From contig NC_069382.1 of NCBI RefSeq assembly GCF_027475565.1, positions 194,648,786-194,712,785 of the forward strand: DNA of 64,000 nt, in the 5' to 3' direction. This DNA comes from Acinonyx jubatus (taxonomy: Eukaryota; Chordata; Mammalia; Carnivora; Felidae). This document shows, piece after piece, positions 13,390 to 25,546 of the stretch (its first letter is position 1; each line of letters starts with the position of its first letter). The position numbers and the translations under genes were made by a program. A model generated the notes under the pieces. It saw nothing but the letters and a program-made list of their open reading frames with translations. It had not been told where the DNA came from and ran no database searches.

Positions 13390-14530
13390 GAATCTTAACA
13401 GCAATGACCCTGCAGTGTCCTTGAGGTAAGGAAAGATCTTGACAGTTGGAGGGGGGAGGGGGAGGGGGAGGAGGGGCAGGAGAGTCTTCCTGATCTAGGC
13501 CCTGAAAAACCAGATTGCCTTTTTCAGTGAATTCCAAGCATGAAACCAAGCAGTGGATTTTATCACCTAAGGGGAGGGGGGATATTCCAAAAAGACCTCA
13601 GGAAGAGATTTTCCACATAGAACCAGTTCTAGAAATCATCCACGATTTGGCAGTTCCTCAAAGTGCTTACGATGCAGCAATTCTTTTACATACCTCAGGA
13701 ACTTAAACTAGGAACTGAAGCAGGTAAGTGAGCATCAGTATTCATTGAAGAATTCAAAGGAACCAAAGGAAACCAGTGTCCTTACCACAGAACAAGGATA
13801 TGTGCATGTAACGTGTTTTTCAGCCATGGAAAGGAACCAAGTGCCCACACCTACAACATGGATCAACCTTGAGAAACCTTAAGTGAAACAAACCAGACAC
13901 TAAGACAAGCGTCTTATTCCACTTTTGCCAAAGTCCAGCAAGGAGTTTCCTCTGCTCCACTGCTCATATGCCCTGAAGCCACATACTCCACAATGGGGAC
14001 ATAAGCTCAAGAGCCCATGAAGAACATGGGCAAGTCATCAAGAAAGCTATCTGGTGACAGCTCAGTGATAGAATTACCCAAGTCATCCCCCACCAATGCA
14101 TTAAGTCCTGAATACATGTTTGAAATCACTTGCCATTATTCTCAGTGATTCAGACAGTCTGTCTCTGTTTAACAAAGTGGCAACTTGGTCCACAAAAAAG
14201 CTATGAACATGTCAAAGCTGAGGGACCAGAACCCTGGAGAAATTCCTGGTACCCAGCCCTGAATTCACAAGACCCCCTCCCCCACCCCGGACAAGAAGTA
14301 GACATTTCTGGCACTCAGGGTTACAAGACAACCCTGGTGAGGTCCAGCCAACGATGGAAATGAAACCCCATCCTCCCCAACTTGTGCAGCATGGGCTTAG
14401 GCTCCACCACTATTTGGTTGGAGGGGAAGGAGCTAAGAAAAACCTCCCTTCCTTTCCGAGTCGATCATGATGGGTGTACAAGTGAGCCACTAAGCAAGGC
14501 CCAGTTTGATCCTGAGAACAGAAAATCTAA
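13390..14530 (+). repeat. Large diverged duplication, copy B
   Basis: Syntenic with copy A: the same order of L1-type, LTR-type and leader-type blocks. It includes an L1 3' fragment at about 13,630-13,950 and an LTR-like block at about 13,930-14,400. The offset from copy A falls from about 3.66 kb at the start to about 2.04 kb at the end, so sequence was inserted in A or lost from B. Confidence 0.65.
13447..13476. repeat. GGAGGG-rich low-complexity tract
   Basis: Repeated GGAGGGG units, a candidate G-quadruplex. The equivalent place in copy A lacks them. Confidence 0.8.
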
Positions 14531-17500
14531 CGACTGAAACTACAGTAACCCTATTTATAAAAAAAGTCCTCCTCTAGCACCATGCTGGGTTACCACTCCA
14601 TATAAGAGGAGCCCCACACCTCAGGGAAATGTGTGTGAGGACTCAAGGCTACCAATGACCCAAGGTCTGGCATGTGAGTGGGGAAAACTGTTGACTTCTA
14701 TCAAAGACCACTGCTTCCTCACATACTAATTCTGTAGCTGATAGCTAACTAGACAGGGACTAGGCCTTCTCTCTGTGGGTAAGGCTTACACATCACTTCC
14801 GACGGAAGATCAGCATAGGTCAGGGGGAAAGCAAAGAGGGAACTGAAGTCTAGCAAAGACTAGTTGCTCAAAGATCAAGCCCCCTCAAAAGTCTACATGG
14901 GAAAAGTCAATGAAAGGCCCCTCCGTGATTAAAGATTTTTAATGAAGTACAGATGCCACAGAAGAGAGGAGGTTCCTGGTCCTAAGGCTGAGATCATCTG
15001 GTCCAGGTAGTTCAGCAAAGTGCAGAGCTATCTGGTGAATAGGAAGAGTCTACAGATGGAGGGTATTAAGTGATCAGAATGTATACAGCAGGCCACTGGG
15101 CCCCCTTCTCAGGGCCAGATCTGTGACCCCATTCTTTCTCCCCACTTTCATGGCACCCTCACCAAGGACAAAGTGTAAATCACAGATCAGGAGTTGGAGA
15201 GGTTTCAGAATCGAGCTTCCATGCCAGACACTAGGTGGTCATCCAGCAACTACCAGCCTCACCCCACTCATGGCAGATCAAACTCCACTATCAAGTGCCT
15301 GTGGTTGAGCACACTGTCCACCCTAAAGGGTGAAGTCTCAGTTTGAACAGGGGAACAGAACTTCCAAGTGCCCCTAACTGTTCTTTTCAGTAGTATGCAT
15401 ACTTGGAGAATCCAGAGAACACAGTTTACCAGGAATTACTGTTTAAAAGGCCTACATCCTAAGCTGTAAAATGGAAGGTTTGGCTTCATTGCTAAGAGCC
15501 AGAAACACATCCATCAGCATGTTTCCTCGCCCTCATTGAGCTTCTGGTCTGGCAGAGACTCCATCTCAGAAGACAGAACTTTGACATCCATCGAGAGAAG
15601 AATCAGCATGTCCTGCAAACTCACAAGCATGGCATAGGTGTGGGTGTGTAGGAAGGAGCCCATGTCCACTGGGGCAACCACCAAGCCAAGCATGCTGCCC
15701 CCAAACCTGCTTCCATATTGCCCAGCACCCCCACCCCAATCAGCCGGCCAAAGCCCCCAGAGGAAGCCACAGCATCATTGGTCATGGCCCTCTAGGACAT
15801 CAGGTGTTACCAATAAATCTCATGAACAGATTCCCCAAGGTCCCTTTTCTAAGCAGTCCAAGAAGCCCCTTGGACTGTGGCCCATCCCAGACCTTGTGGT
15901 GCAGCTTTAGGAACTTCACAGGAAGCAAGCAAGGTCTCCCTGCTTTGCCCATTTGGAGGCTCCCATCTGTAGGCCCTTAGGAGGCAACTGGGCACCCAAT
16001 TGATGCTGGTCATCCTACAGAGGTCTTTGACATTGGACACCCTGGTTTAGGTAAGGTTCCACACCTACACAGACAGGAAAGTGAAGGGCTGAAGAGGCCA
16101 TTCCTAAATTTTCTCTCCCATTTTCAACCAGTTACCATGAAATCTGCGTGGGCTCTCCAATGTGATCACCGAAAACATCCCATTTATTCTCTAAGGATTT
16201 ATGTGGCAATCTCCACTAGAGCCCAGAAATGAGAAACTCAGTACAGGTTGATAGTCTCCAAATATACCTGGATGCAACCCCATCCTGTGCTCACGGACTC
16301 CAGCTTCTTGTCCACATCCCTATGTGACCCTACCCCAAGGGCTCCCATACTCACGTGCAAGTCCAGACATTATCTCCTGAATTACGCCAGGCACCCAGAT
16401 TTCAAGGATTGTTCCTCAAAAGTTACAGGACATGTTTGCTGGATGGGACCTGACAAGGACACCACTTGGCACTAAGTTACAATTGGGAGTCCCGATTCCC
16501 ACAGGGAGGACTTGGTCTTAGATTCCAGATCGTCAGGACTGGGTACTTTGCTTCTCCCAAAGTAACTGGGAGAAGCTGACACCCTTCTGCCCACCTTGCC
16601 CAGTTGGCAAAACCCTCCCAGGATGGGATGCCTGATCTCTCCCCATCCCACCACTGTCCAGATCCCAGGGCCTCCTTGTGGGAAGGGTTGGCAGCCCACT
16701 TAAGCTCCATGCTCCTGTGCAGAGCTAGCTACTTTCCCACTCGTGTCCCCTTCAGACACCCTATCACATTTGGGGCTCCCTGTTCATGGACTAGGGCCCT
16801 TAGCTTGTGGAGACCAATACAGACTTCAAGAGCAGGTGTGTCAAAAAGCCCTACAGAAGGAAGGTCAACTTGGGGAAAAGCTAAGATTCCAGGATGTTGG
16901 GCCAAGAGAAAGGTAAAGCCAACCTTCTCTGTACCCCCTCAAAAATGGTCTTTTCACTTTTAAAGAGATGTTTGTTCTTACTACAGTTCTCTTCTATTTG
17001 ACTTGACTTCTTTTAACATTTCGTTCAGTTTTGTCAAGTACTTCATTTGAGCCCATCACACAACCCAGTAGTATCCAGATTCCCATGGCCATTCGTGTTG
17101 TTCCTCATGGTCTCCCCTCCCTCCCACCTCTAGTGCACCTGCAATATTCTAGGACATCAAATCATATTTGGGAGACAAGACTCCAAGAGTGAACAAACAT
17201 CAGTGCAAAGGAAAGTTGAAATACCCCCTGCCCCCTTCTAGGCCAACCTCCTGTATCCATGGCCCTCCCAGAATGGTAGGACTTCCTACAGAGGAATGGT
17301 GAAGGCTGCAGTACTAGAACTTAAGACCAGGGCAAAGCAGTCTCCATTTAGGGGCTACCAGCACAACAGTACAGTCCCCACAGAAGTCACCCCTGACCAC
17401 CAAGTCCTCAAAGCAATAAACACAGGCCCTGGTCTTCCATCTTAAGTTCTGTATAACCGGTTGAGTAGATGCTGTGACCAAAACACCAGGAATCCCACAG

Positions 17501-20500
17501 CCCACCTAAAGGGGCTATTCAGGATGGCTTCAGGCAACTAATAGAACCTTCATTGTAGTCTTGCAAAAATATTTCTTGAAGAACCCGACCAACTCATTTA
17601 CAGCAAACAAGGGAGACACGTTTAAACCCCATCCAGATTTACTCAAAATTCAGACTGACAAACATTGAGGCCATCTCCACATTGATGCCATACTGCCCTC
17701 CAGTGAGACAGATGCACACAAAAGAGAAGGCCTTGCTTACCTGTTTGTGCATTAAGTGTGCTAAAGAGTTTCTCTCTAGTTAGAGCTGATTTTCCACCAA
17801 GGGATACAGGAAAATGTGAGGCCAGCACAGAAAAGAGTCTTCTCCATGGTCGAGTGTCACATGTCAAAGGGATAAGGACCCTTCAAAGGTGTTCCACAGT
17901 TACCACATTGAGCTTTGTCAGAGAGCCATCGCCCTACACTCCTGGTGTTCTCTCTAGTGCTGAGGGCACACTGAAGGCTACTCATGCTGTTGACATTTGG
18001 GGAATTTCTCTCCATGACCATTACCTCCAGGTCTCCCATAGGATAAGGAGGCACTGAAACCTCAGTTGCATTCCCAGGGTCCTCTTAAATCCAACAGGAG
18101 CCAAGTTTGCCTGCTCTCATCGATCCAGAGACTCCATCCCCATAGCTCAAGCATCTCTATAGGATGAGAGAGGCCCAGCAAGGCTTTACCCTCTGGTGAA
18201 TTCCACAGCCATGGCCCCATAGGTGGCACTGGCTTAGCAGCAGCCCCTGTGGGACAGGCTGAGTCTTGAAAAACTTGGCACAGATGGGGGACAGAACACG
18301 GTTACTACTGAGACAGTAACTTTGTTTGAACAGGGTGTTGAGGCCATCCCAAGTCAGCTCTCCAAGTTACTCAGGACTGAGGACGGCACACCCAGAGATG
18401 CCAGGCCAGGAACACACCACCACACTCCTGGAGCAGCTCCCCCCTCCCACTCTGGCTCCCAAAGCAGGCTCCCAAGTTAGCCAGCACTGCATCAACCAAG
18501 CAAGTTTCTAGGTAAGTTCCACATTCAGGTCATACTCTAGTTCACTAGGCTCAACCTACAGAGGGTTCCATAAATACCAGACAACACTCCTGGCTCCATT
18601 CCATGCTCCACTTCTAGCCTAACAAGTCTGACTTTTCCCAGTGAGCATGGCCCCAAAGGCATCAGAGGCTTGGGCTGGTCAAAGAGCTAGCTGAACCTCT
18701 GTCTCGGAGACCAGCTCTGGTGCTGTGTCTGGCATCTCCACCTCAAGCCTCTTCAGACCGCAGCAAAGAAATTCTCCACTCAAATCCTAGAGTCTGCTCA
18801 AAGTGGGGGTGCAGATGGATGTACCTCAACGAAGATAAGTTTTCCCAGCCCAGCTAGAGCCTCGTGCCTGAGGGTTCCAGTCAACGTCATGTTTGATACT
18901 CTAGCGGTTCTAAGACTCCACACGGCTAGGCACCCTAAGGCCAGTTGTAGCCATAATAGAGGCTGACTTCACTCAGCCAGGGTGGCCCACAACTGCCAGG
19001 AATTTAAGCGGAGAACACCAGGACCTCTGGCCATACCAGGAAGCACATTCTCCCAAATTGGCCCTCAGTCTCAACCCAAAGACGACCATGCACTTGAGAA
19101 GTTAGAAGTCCTCTATTAAACTGGAATATAAGTTCTCTCCACTGAACTTTACCATTACAAAAGGGATTCATCTATTGCCATTTGTTAAGAGTCCCTGGAG
19201 TGCGCTGCCTTTTTAGAGACCCCAAGGGCAAGGAGATGAAGGTTGGATTTAGGCACCAACACTCCAAGTATGGGAAGTTCTGATTGGGTGAGCTTCCATG
19301 AGGAAGTATACTGCAGGACTTCAAGAGCAGCCACATAGATCCAACACCAAGAAAGCAAGAGCCAGAAGCCAGGGTACACAAGACCAGTGACCTTACTGCC
19401 CATAGGCATCTGTTCCCTGGTGGTGAGGACAATGGTGAATAAGAGTGAAGGTCAAAGGGCACAGCTCCCTCCTGTAGGATGGGAAGAGTGCCCCCCCCCC
19501 CCCGCCCCATAGGGAGGTAGCTAGTTCTTGACCCTTCACCCTCAGCATCCCGGAATAGATTCCATTACAGAAGCCAAGGAAGCTTCTCTTAGAGCTTAAT
19601 GCACACCACCCATGACCCTAGCACCAGGTTTCCAAGAAACCTCAAGAAACAGCTAATCTTTTTGCTCAGCTGGAATCAGCACTTAGAACTCTACAAGTTC
19701 CCGAAAGCCAGCAACATTCTGCCATCAACCGGCATTTGAAAGAATGCTGTATACAGCTGGGCTTTCTAAAAATGGACACAGCAATTGCCAAAAATGGCGA
19801 CATGCTCCTCTCCTAACTCCAACTGCATAAAGCAGCAAAAAAAGGCCTTGGCTATATGGGAACTAGGAGACAGTTGAGCAGCAAAATTTCCTGCCAACAA
19901 GGGTTCAAAAGTTCACAATTTCATGCTGATTTGTGGTTCTGAAAGTAGGAATTCAAGGATCTTTTCACATGGGGTCATAAGTGTTACAGAAGACAAGCCC
20001 TCAGTGACAGGATCAAGTCTTGTACCCGGACTGATTTAGGTCTGGCCAGTTCTCACTGTAAACTGGGGCACCATTGTTGCCTTAGGGGATCAAAGGCCAG
20101 CCACCAGAACATGCAAACACTACCTTAAGTACTTGACATTAAGGTGATTAACCTGAGGAGGCCATGAAAGGACCAGTGTCTGTCTATCCAAAGCAGTTCC
20201 TACCCACTGACTTGAACTTGGCTGTGGCCACAGAACTGAATGCTCCCATAGACTCAGAGGCCCAACTATAAAGTGTCCCCATAGATGCACTAATGCAGTC
20301 CCTGTTCCCATGCTCATTAGCACTATCCACCCTGTCTCTAGAATGAGCATCCACTGCCAGTCCCTAGGGACAGGAAGAACCAGGTCTTCAAGCAGTAGTC
20401 TGATCAAGTTTCCTTGCCGAGAAGCTCTAAAAGCCTTACCCACCATCCCCTCAGGAAAAGCACAACACCTCACGCAGGCCAGCCCTTCCCTGGCCAGCTC

Positions 20501-20825
20501 TCTAGATAGTCTCTTAGGGCAATCCTTAGCACTAATTCACCCGGCACCTGCTGCCAGACTATTCTGTTTACCTTCTGTAGACTTCTGTATACTAAGCAAT
20601 CTAGCTTCAAAGCCATTTTTACCGAAAGTCCCTCCCAATCACAAGAGGTAGGAACAGCCGCTCCCTCATCTGAACTTATCCACCAGACTTCCTTTGGTTA
20701 CAGACTATCATCCTTTTACCTCCCCCATAAGTAATTAACCTCGTTCCCACAATGAAATCCTGGCCAGAGCAAAAGTCGGCCTCCCAACACTAGGCCTTTG
20801 GAGTCCTTACACATCCTAAGGCAAT
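14531..20825. other. Intergenic stretch, nothing firmly recognised
   Basis: About 6.3 kb with open frames no longer than about 120 codons and no recognised domain. A C homopolymer lies at 19,491-19,503. Eroded repeats are probable but cannot be named. Confidence 0.5.
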
Positions 20826-20960
20826 AGTTATGAGCAAGGACCCAAGCATCAGACAGCCCTGGGCCCTAACGCCACCGAGGCTTTTAGCTGGGAGGTCTTG
20901 GGCCCTCAGCACATCATCTGAACACAGGAAGAACTTTAGATGCATAGTCCACATTAACTT
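20826..20960 (+). repeat. MIR fragment
   Basis: The order caagcatcagacagccctgg, then tagctgggaggtcttgggc, then ctcagcacatcatct resembles a sense MIR (acceptor-stem side to core). Confidence 0.5.
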
Positions 20961-22647
20961 GTCACATCTGGAGAGAAAATTGACAGTTTACAAAGCACCT
21001 TTATCTCCACGCCTCAAAAAACAATTAACATCAGTGTGGCAGAGACTCACAGGTACGTTCTGTCCGGTGAAGGATGCATCTGAAGCAGCCTGTTCCTGTC
21101 TGCAGAGCACGATTCGGTACATTGAGTTAATCTGGAATTAGGCCAACAATACAGATAGGGAGATTCAGTCTTGTCACTTAAGTTTTAGGAGTCCTGTGTG
21201 CACAGGTGACTTAAAGCAGCAGCTGATTTAAGAACTGCTATTTCATTTAAAGGTCTTAGTTTCGGTCATTTTAGTGACTGGGTTTGCCAAGGGAATAAGG
21301 TTACACAGCCGAGCTATCCTCTTAAGTCTGGAGCTAATTGTAAGGTTTCTTTTGTACGATCAGCACTATTAAAGCTCAGCCAATTCTCTTTACACTAGGT
21401 ATGATTTAGCCATCATCAACAAGTCAACCACAGAAGGAGTTGACCTGCTACTAAATCAGACAGCTTTATGGGAAGTAATTTTGGGATTCTAGGTCCTCTC
21501 CAACATCAGGGTTAAAGGCCAGTTCTGTCCAGATTGAGAAGTTAGGAAGCCCGCAGTGTGTCCTAAGTCTAGATGTTTGCATCAGGTAGAAATACAAGAA
21601 CTGACCTCTATTCACTCAGAGCCATGTCCCAGGACTCAACCTCCAGAAATTCAGGTAGAACTGGGTTTTCTAGCCATTGGGACAAACCCAAAGGACCCAG
21701 ACCACAGCCCAGAGCAGTGTACCCAAACGATACTATCATTTCCCGAAGTCTTAGCTGTATGGTTAGGACCTTGACCCCCACCATCCCCGATAGCTGTAAC
21801 TCCTCTGTATACCTGAAGAGGAAATCTCTAATTGAGTCAGGAGACCTAGGCTCCATGACTTGCCCCAGGAGAGTCACGGTCTAACTGCAGTTACGAATAT
21901 CCCATGTTTAGCATGTGCAGTGTTTATAATGAGACTGACGACTTTAAGCACTACCAAAAAAAAAAAAAAACAGATTAGCCCCAGCTGGTTTACTCCTTTA
22001 CAGTATGGCAGGGGTCCTGGGAGCTGGTTTGCAATTGCTGGTTCTGGGGAATGCCTAATGGAAACATCCAGAAGCGTTGGCTTGATTCCTCAACGGTCAA
22101 GTATCTTGACACTAGAAAGTGGGGTGTGGTTGGTGGGCACCAAGAGAGGGTTGCAATCAGCTCTTTGCAAGCAAATACTGATATACTGTGCTACACAAGC
22201 AGCCATTCGCTAGAATAATGGCTGTCTCTGCTCTGTAACAAGGCATTTGCAACTAAGGTGCAAAAGTTGCAAGGACCACCACTAGGAACACTGGATCCCA
22301 ACACTCTTGGGATTTAAAATCTTCTTCCCCTTTGGTTTCTAGTGGTCCAGGAGGAAGTCCTCTACTCAATATCCACACCATACCAGGCAGACACTAGGTG
22401 CATGGCTAACGTGAAAACACACTGCCTGACCTTTATCATTTCTAACCGACAGGGGCAGGCATCTTAAAGACCCACACTCCCTCTCCCACGTTCAAGTCTC
22501 CACAGTAGCCAATGCTGCACCATCGTCCAGTCTGGGGCTCTCTCAGACATGTAAGTACCTGCCCAATCCTGAGAATAGGTGCAGCCCAGAGACCCGTAGG
22601 GCTTGAATGGAACAGACATATCCAGAGAAGACTGCAGACCTTATTTT
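20961..22647. other. Intergenic stretch
   Basis: No gene. An A-run lies at 21,956-21,970. A possible MIR scrap lies at about 21,800-21,890. Confidence 0.45.
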
Positions 22648-22769
22648 AAGAGGGGGAAGAAACCAAAACTGGAGAATTTGAGTAAGCTCCAAGACCAACA
22701 TGGGGCTTTAACTCAACACCAAGGAGGAAGAGTCGCATGCTCTAGCAACTGAACCAGACAGGCACCCTT
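22648..22769 (-). mobile_element. Degenerate carnivoran SINE (antisense)
   Basis: Antisense SINE order: A-rich/G-rich tail side first, then catggggcttta, then agagtcgcatgctctagcaactgaa and cagacaggcaccc. Many short pieces are missing. It abuts the L1 fragment. Confidence 0.65.
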
Positions 22770-24180
22770 ATAGCCAAACTTCAATCATCTTACAAAGCTG
22801 TAGTACTCACACGGTATGGTACTGGCACAAAAATGAACACATTAGGTCAATGGAACAGAATAGAAAAACCAGAAGTGAACCCACAACTATACGGTCCATC
22901 AAAGCAGGAAAGAATATCCTGTGGGAAAAGGATAGTCCTTTCAACAAATGGTGTTGGGACAACTAGACCACAACATGCTAAAGAATGAAATTGGACCACT
23001 TTCGTACACCATACACAAAAATTCAAGATGGATTCACTCACGACCTAAATATGAGACCTGAAACCATAGAAATCCTAGAAGGGAACACAGGCAATACCTC
23101 TTTGAGACTGGCTGTAGCAACTTTTTAGGTAGGTCTCCTGAAGCAAGGGAAACAAAAGCCAAAAAAAAGTGACTTCAAAGTAAAAGACTTCTGCACAAAG
23201 CAAACAGAACTAAAAGGAAACCTATGGGATGGGAGACGATACTTGCAAGGGAGACCTGATGGTAAAGAGTAGCTGTAAGTTTATTTTTATAGATTTTAAA
23301 GCTCAGTAGCCCTGGGGTGGCTCAGTCAGTGAAGCATCAGACTCGATTTCAGCTCAGGATCTCAATTTTGGGAGTTTGAGCCCTGCACTTGGGGTTCTCC
23401 CTGCTCCCCTGCTCACGCTTGCTCTCAAAATAAATATTAAAAAAATCCAATTTAAAAAATGGGCAGAAGCCCTGAGTAGACATTTCTCCAAAGACCTACA
23501 GATGGCTGACACATGGAAAGATGCTCAACATCACTCATCAGGGAAATGCAAATCCACAGGGGGATACTCCTCCCACCTGTCACAATGGCTAAAAACAAGA
23601 CAGCTGTTGGCAAGGATGTGGAGAAAGGGGAATCCTCTTGCACTGCTGGTAGGAATGCGAACTGATGCAGCCATTGTGGAAAACCGTGTAGAGGTTTCTC
23701 AAGATAGAACTACCCCACCATCTGGCAATCGCACTACTAGGTATTTGCCCCAACACCACAAAAATACTAATTCAAAGGGATACACGTGTCTCCATATTTA
23801 TAGCAGCACTATCCACAATAGCCAAATGATGGAAGCAGCCCACGTGTCCACCAACTGATGGATAAAGATTTACGTCCAGTGGAATATTACTTAGCTATCA
23901 AGAAGAATGGAATGTTGCCATTTGCAGAGACATGGATGGAGTTAGAGTATCATGCTAAGCCAAGTCAGAAAGGCAAAGATCATACGATGTCACTCAGGTA
24001 AACTTAAAACAAGCCAAGGGGAAAAAGAATCAAACTCTTACAGAACAAGCAGTTATAAGAGATGGGGGGATGGGTGAAACAGGGTAGGGATTAAACACTT
24101 GTGATGAGCACCAGGTGTTGTGTGGAAGTAATCAGTTATACACCTGAAACAAATGTAACCATCAATTGAATTTAAAAAAA
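22770..24180 (+). mobile_element. L1 3' end (ORF2 tail and 3' UTR), interrupted by a SINE
   Basis: Long stretches match the carnivore L1 end, such as ggtatggtactggcacaaaa, caacaaatggtgttgggac and gatgagcaccaggtgttgt. The ORF2 frame is broken by stops and many short deletions. A sense SINE splits it at about 23,306-23,445. The 3' end is A-rich near 24,180. Confidence 0.9.
23306..23445 (+). mobile_element. Carnivoran tRNA-derived SINE nested in L1
   Basis: The sense head agccctggggtggctcagtc is followed by the B-box-like gagtttgagccctgc, a CT-rich section and an A-rich tail with AATAAA. The L1 resumes on the far side. Confidence 0.85.
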
Positions 24181-24336
24181 ATCAAAGCCAGATGCAAGTT
24201 ATCCCCAATTGTATGTAGTGGTGCTCCTTGGTCCATTAACTGATGTCAGAGTCGGAATAAAATCAAAACCAGATGCGAATCATCCCCCAATGTAGTGGTG
24301 CTCCTCGATCCGTTAACTTTGATGTCAGAGTTGGAA
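24181..24336 (+). repeat. Two-copy tandem repeat of about 78 bases
   Basis: Unit 1 (24,181-24,259) and unit 2 (24,262-24,336) share atcaaa.ccagatgc, gtagtggtgctcct and gatgtcagagt in order, with several substitutions and small gaps. It starts exactly at the L1 end. Confidence 0.9.
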
Positions 24337-25033
24337 CACTGTCATCTCCAGCCTCACTCTGCAGTGTCCCTTTAGAGCTACTGCTTTGGAAACAGACATT
24401 ACAATACAGATAAGTTGTCCACGTACACAGAGGCCGACTATCCTAACTCAAGGCCACTGGTGGGGACTAGAGCCCACCCAGCCAGGACAAAGGACCTAAC
24501 GAAGGCCTTCTGCAGGCCCAGACTTAAGCACGGAGGCCAAACGGCTCCTGGCCATCCACGGCGGCCTCCACCCTGTGGCTGCACTTGGACGCAGAAGTAA
24601 CTTCATGGCTACGCTAGGTCAGGTCGAGGAATTAGGCTCACAGTCCCAAGGGCAGCAAGTAACTACCAAACACGCCCAAAGTGTTCTCTGGGGTCTGTTC
24701 CAGAGGCAGCTGTTTAAGATGCTACATTTGAGCATTTTAGAATGGAATGCCAGATCAGGGGGTGGGACAGACAATAGCTGTTTTATCATTACTTTGGAGA
24801 CCCTTTGGTAGGACACCTGCCCATGGATCTGTTTATAAACCCTAGTTGGTTTTCCCCAAGGGCAGGTGCTCCAAAGATGGGTGGTGAACCTCTCGTGTCA
24901 CTGCTGTCATTGCCAAAGCATACATCTGCACACTCCAGCATCTTGTGTCTTTCTCTCCAAGGGGGCCTCAGGACATCAATCAGGGCTCAGGGTGAGAGGA
25001 CGGTCAAGTGAAACCAGCAAGCTTCTTACCTAC
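24337..25033. other. Intergenic stretch
   Basis: No gene or repeat recognised. The sequence is less AT-rich than the L1 to its left. Confidence 0.45.
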
Positions 25034-25200
25034 TGTTACGGAGATGTATCCCCCCAATGATACATTCAAGTCCTAAACTCCAGTACCTCAGAAGGTGAAT
25101 TGGAAATATGGTCATTGCTGACAATCTATTACGATGAGGTCCTACCAGAGTAGGTAGGCCTCAATCCCATATGGCTTGTGTCCTTATGTAAGGGTTAAAT
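25034..25200 (+). repeat. MaLR LTR 5' part (MLT type)
   Basis: Follows the family order: gttacggagatgtatcccccc, aagtcctaaactccagtacctca, gatgaggtcctacc and gtgtccttatg. It breaks off where the next LTR starts, which suggests insertion into it. Confidence 0.75.
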
Positions 25201-25546
25201 TGTAGTGTAGGGCTAACCTGTAGCCTTAAGAAATAACAGCTTTAACACTGTAGATTAAAAGATAACAGCCTCATCCTATCAAGAGATGGATTAGTGTTTG
25301 ATTGGATTGGGGCAAGGACCTGTTTGAACTGTTTCCACCTGGGAACTATTCCTTTGTTCTGTTCCCAGGTGATAAGACGATGTGGTCGGCTATAAAACCT
25401 CCCATACACCGGTTGTTCGAGACCGCACTCGGGTCAAGAGTGTCGGTCCCGATCGATCAGTTTGCCTTGCCTCTCATTGCAATAAACTTTGTTGCAATGT
25501 TGCAACTCTGTGCGACTGTCACCGGTGCCCGTAGCATTCTGTTTCA
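25201..25546 (+). mobile_element. Candidate solo ERV LTR
   Basis: 346 bases running TG...CA, with TATAAAA at 25,391-25,397 and AATAAA at 25,481-25,486, about 90 bases apart as in a U3-R-U5 layout. No internal retroviral genes flank it. No clear target-site duplication is visible. It lies in sense orientation about 5.8 kb upstream of the WDR1 start codon. Confidence 0.65.

Noticed and set aside
17335..17510. Possible antisense MST/THE1 LTR end
   Set aside because: Only a short phrase resembles the family end. Too weak to list.
17694..17707. Second CTCF-like motif
   Set aside because: Two mismatches in the core; not separable from chance.
23376..23858. 160-residue open frame
   Set aside because: It crosses the SINE-L1 junction and runs in an off-frame of the L1 ORF2 tail.
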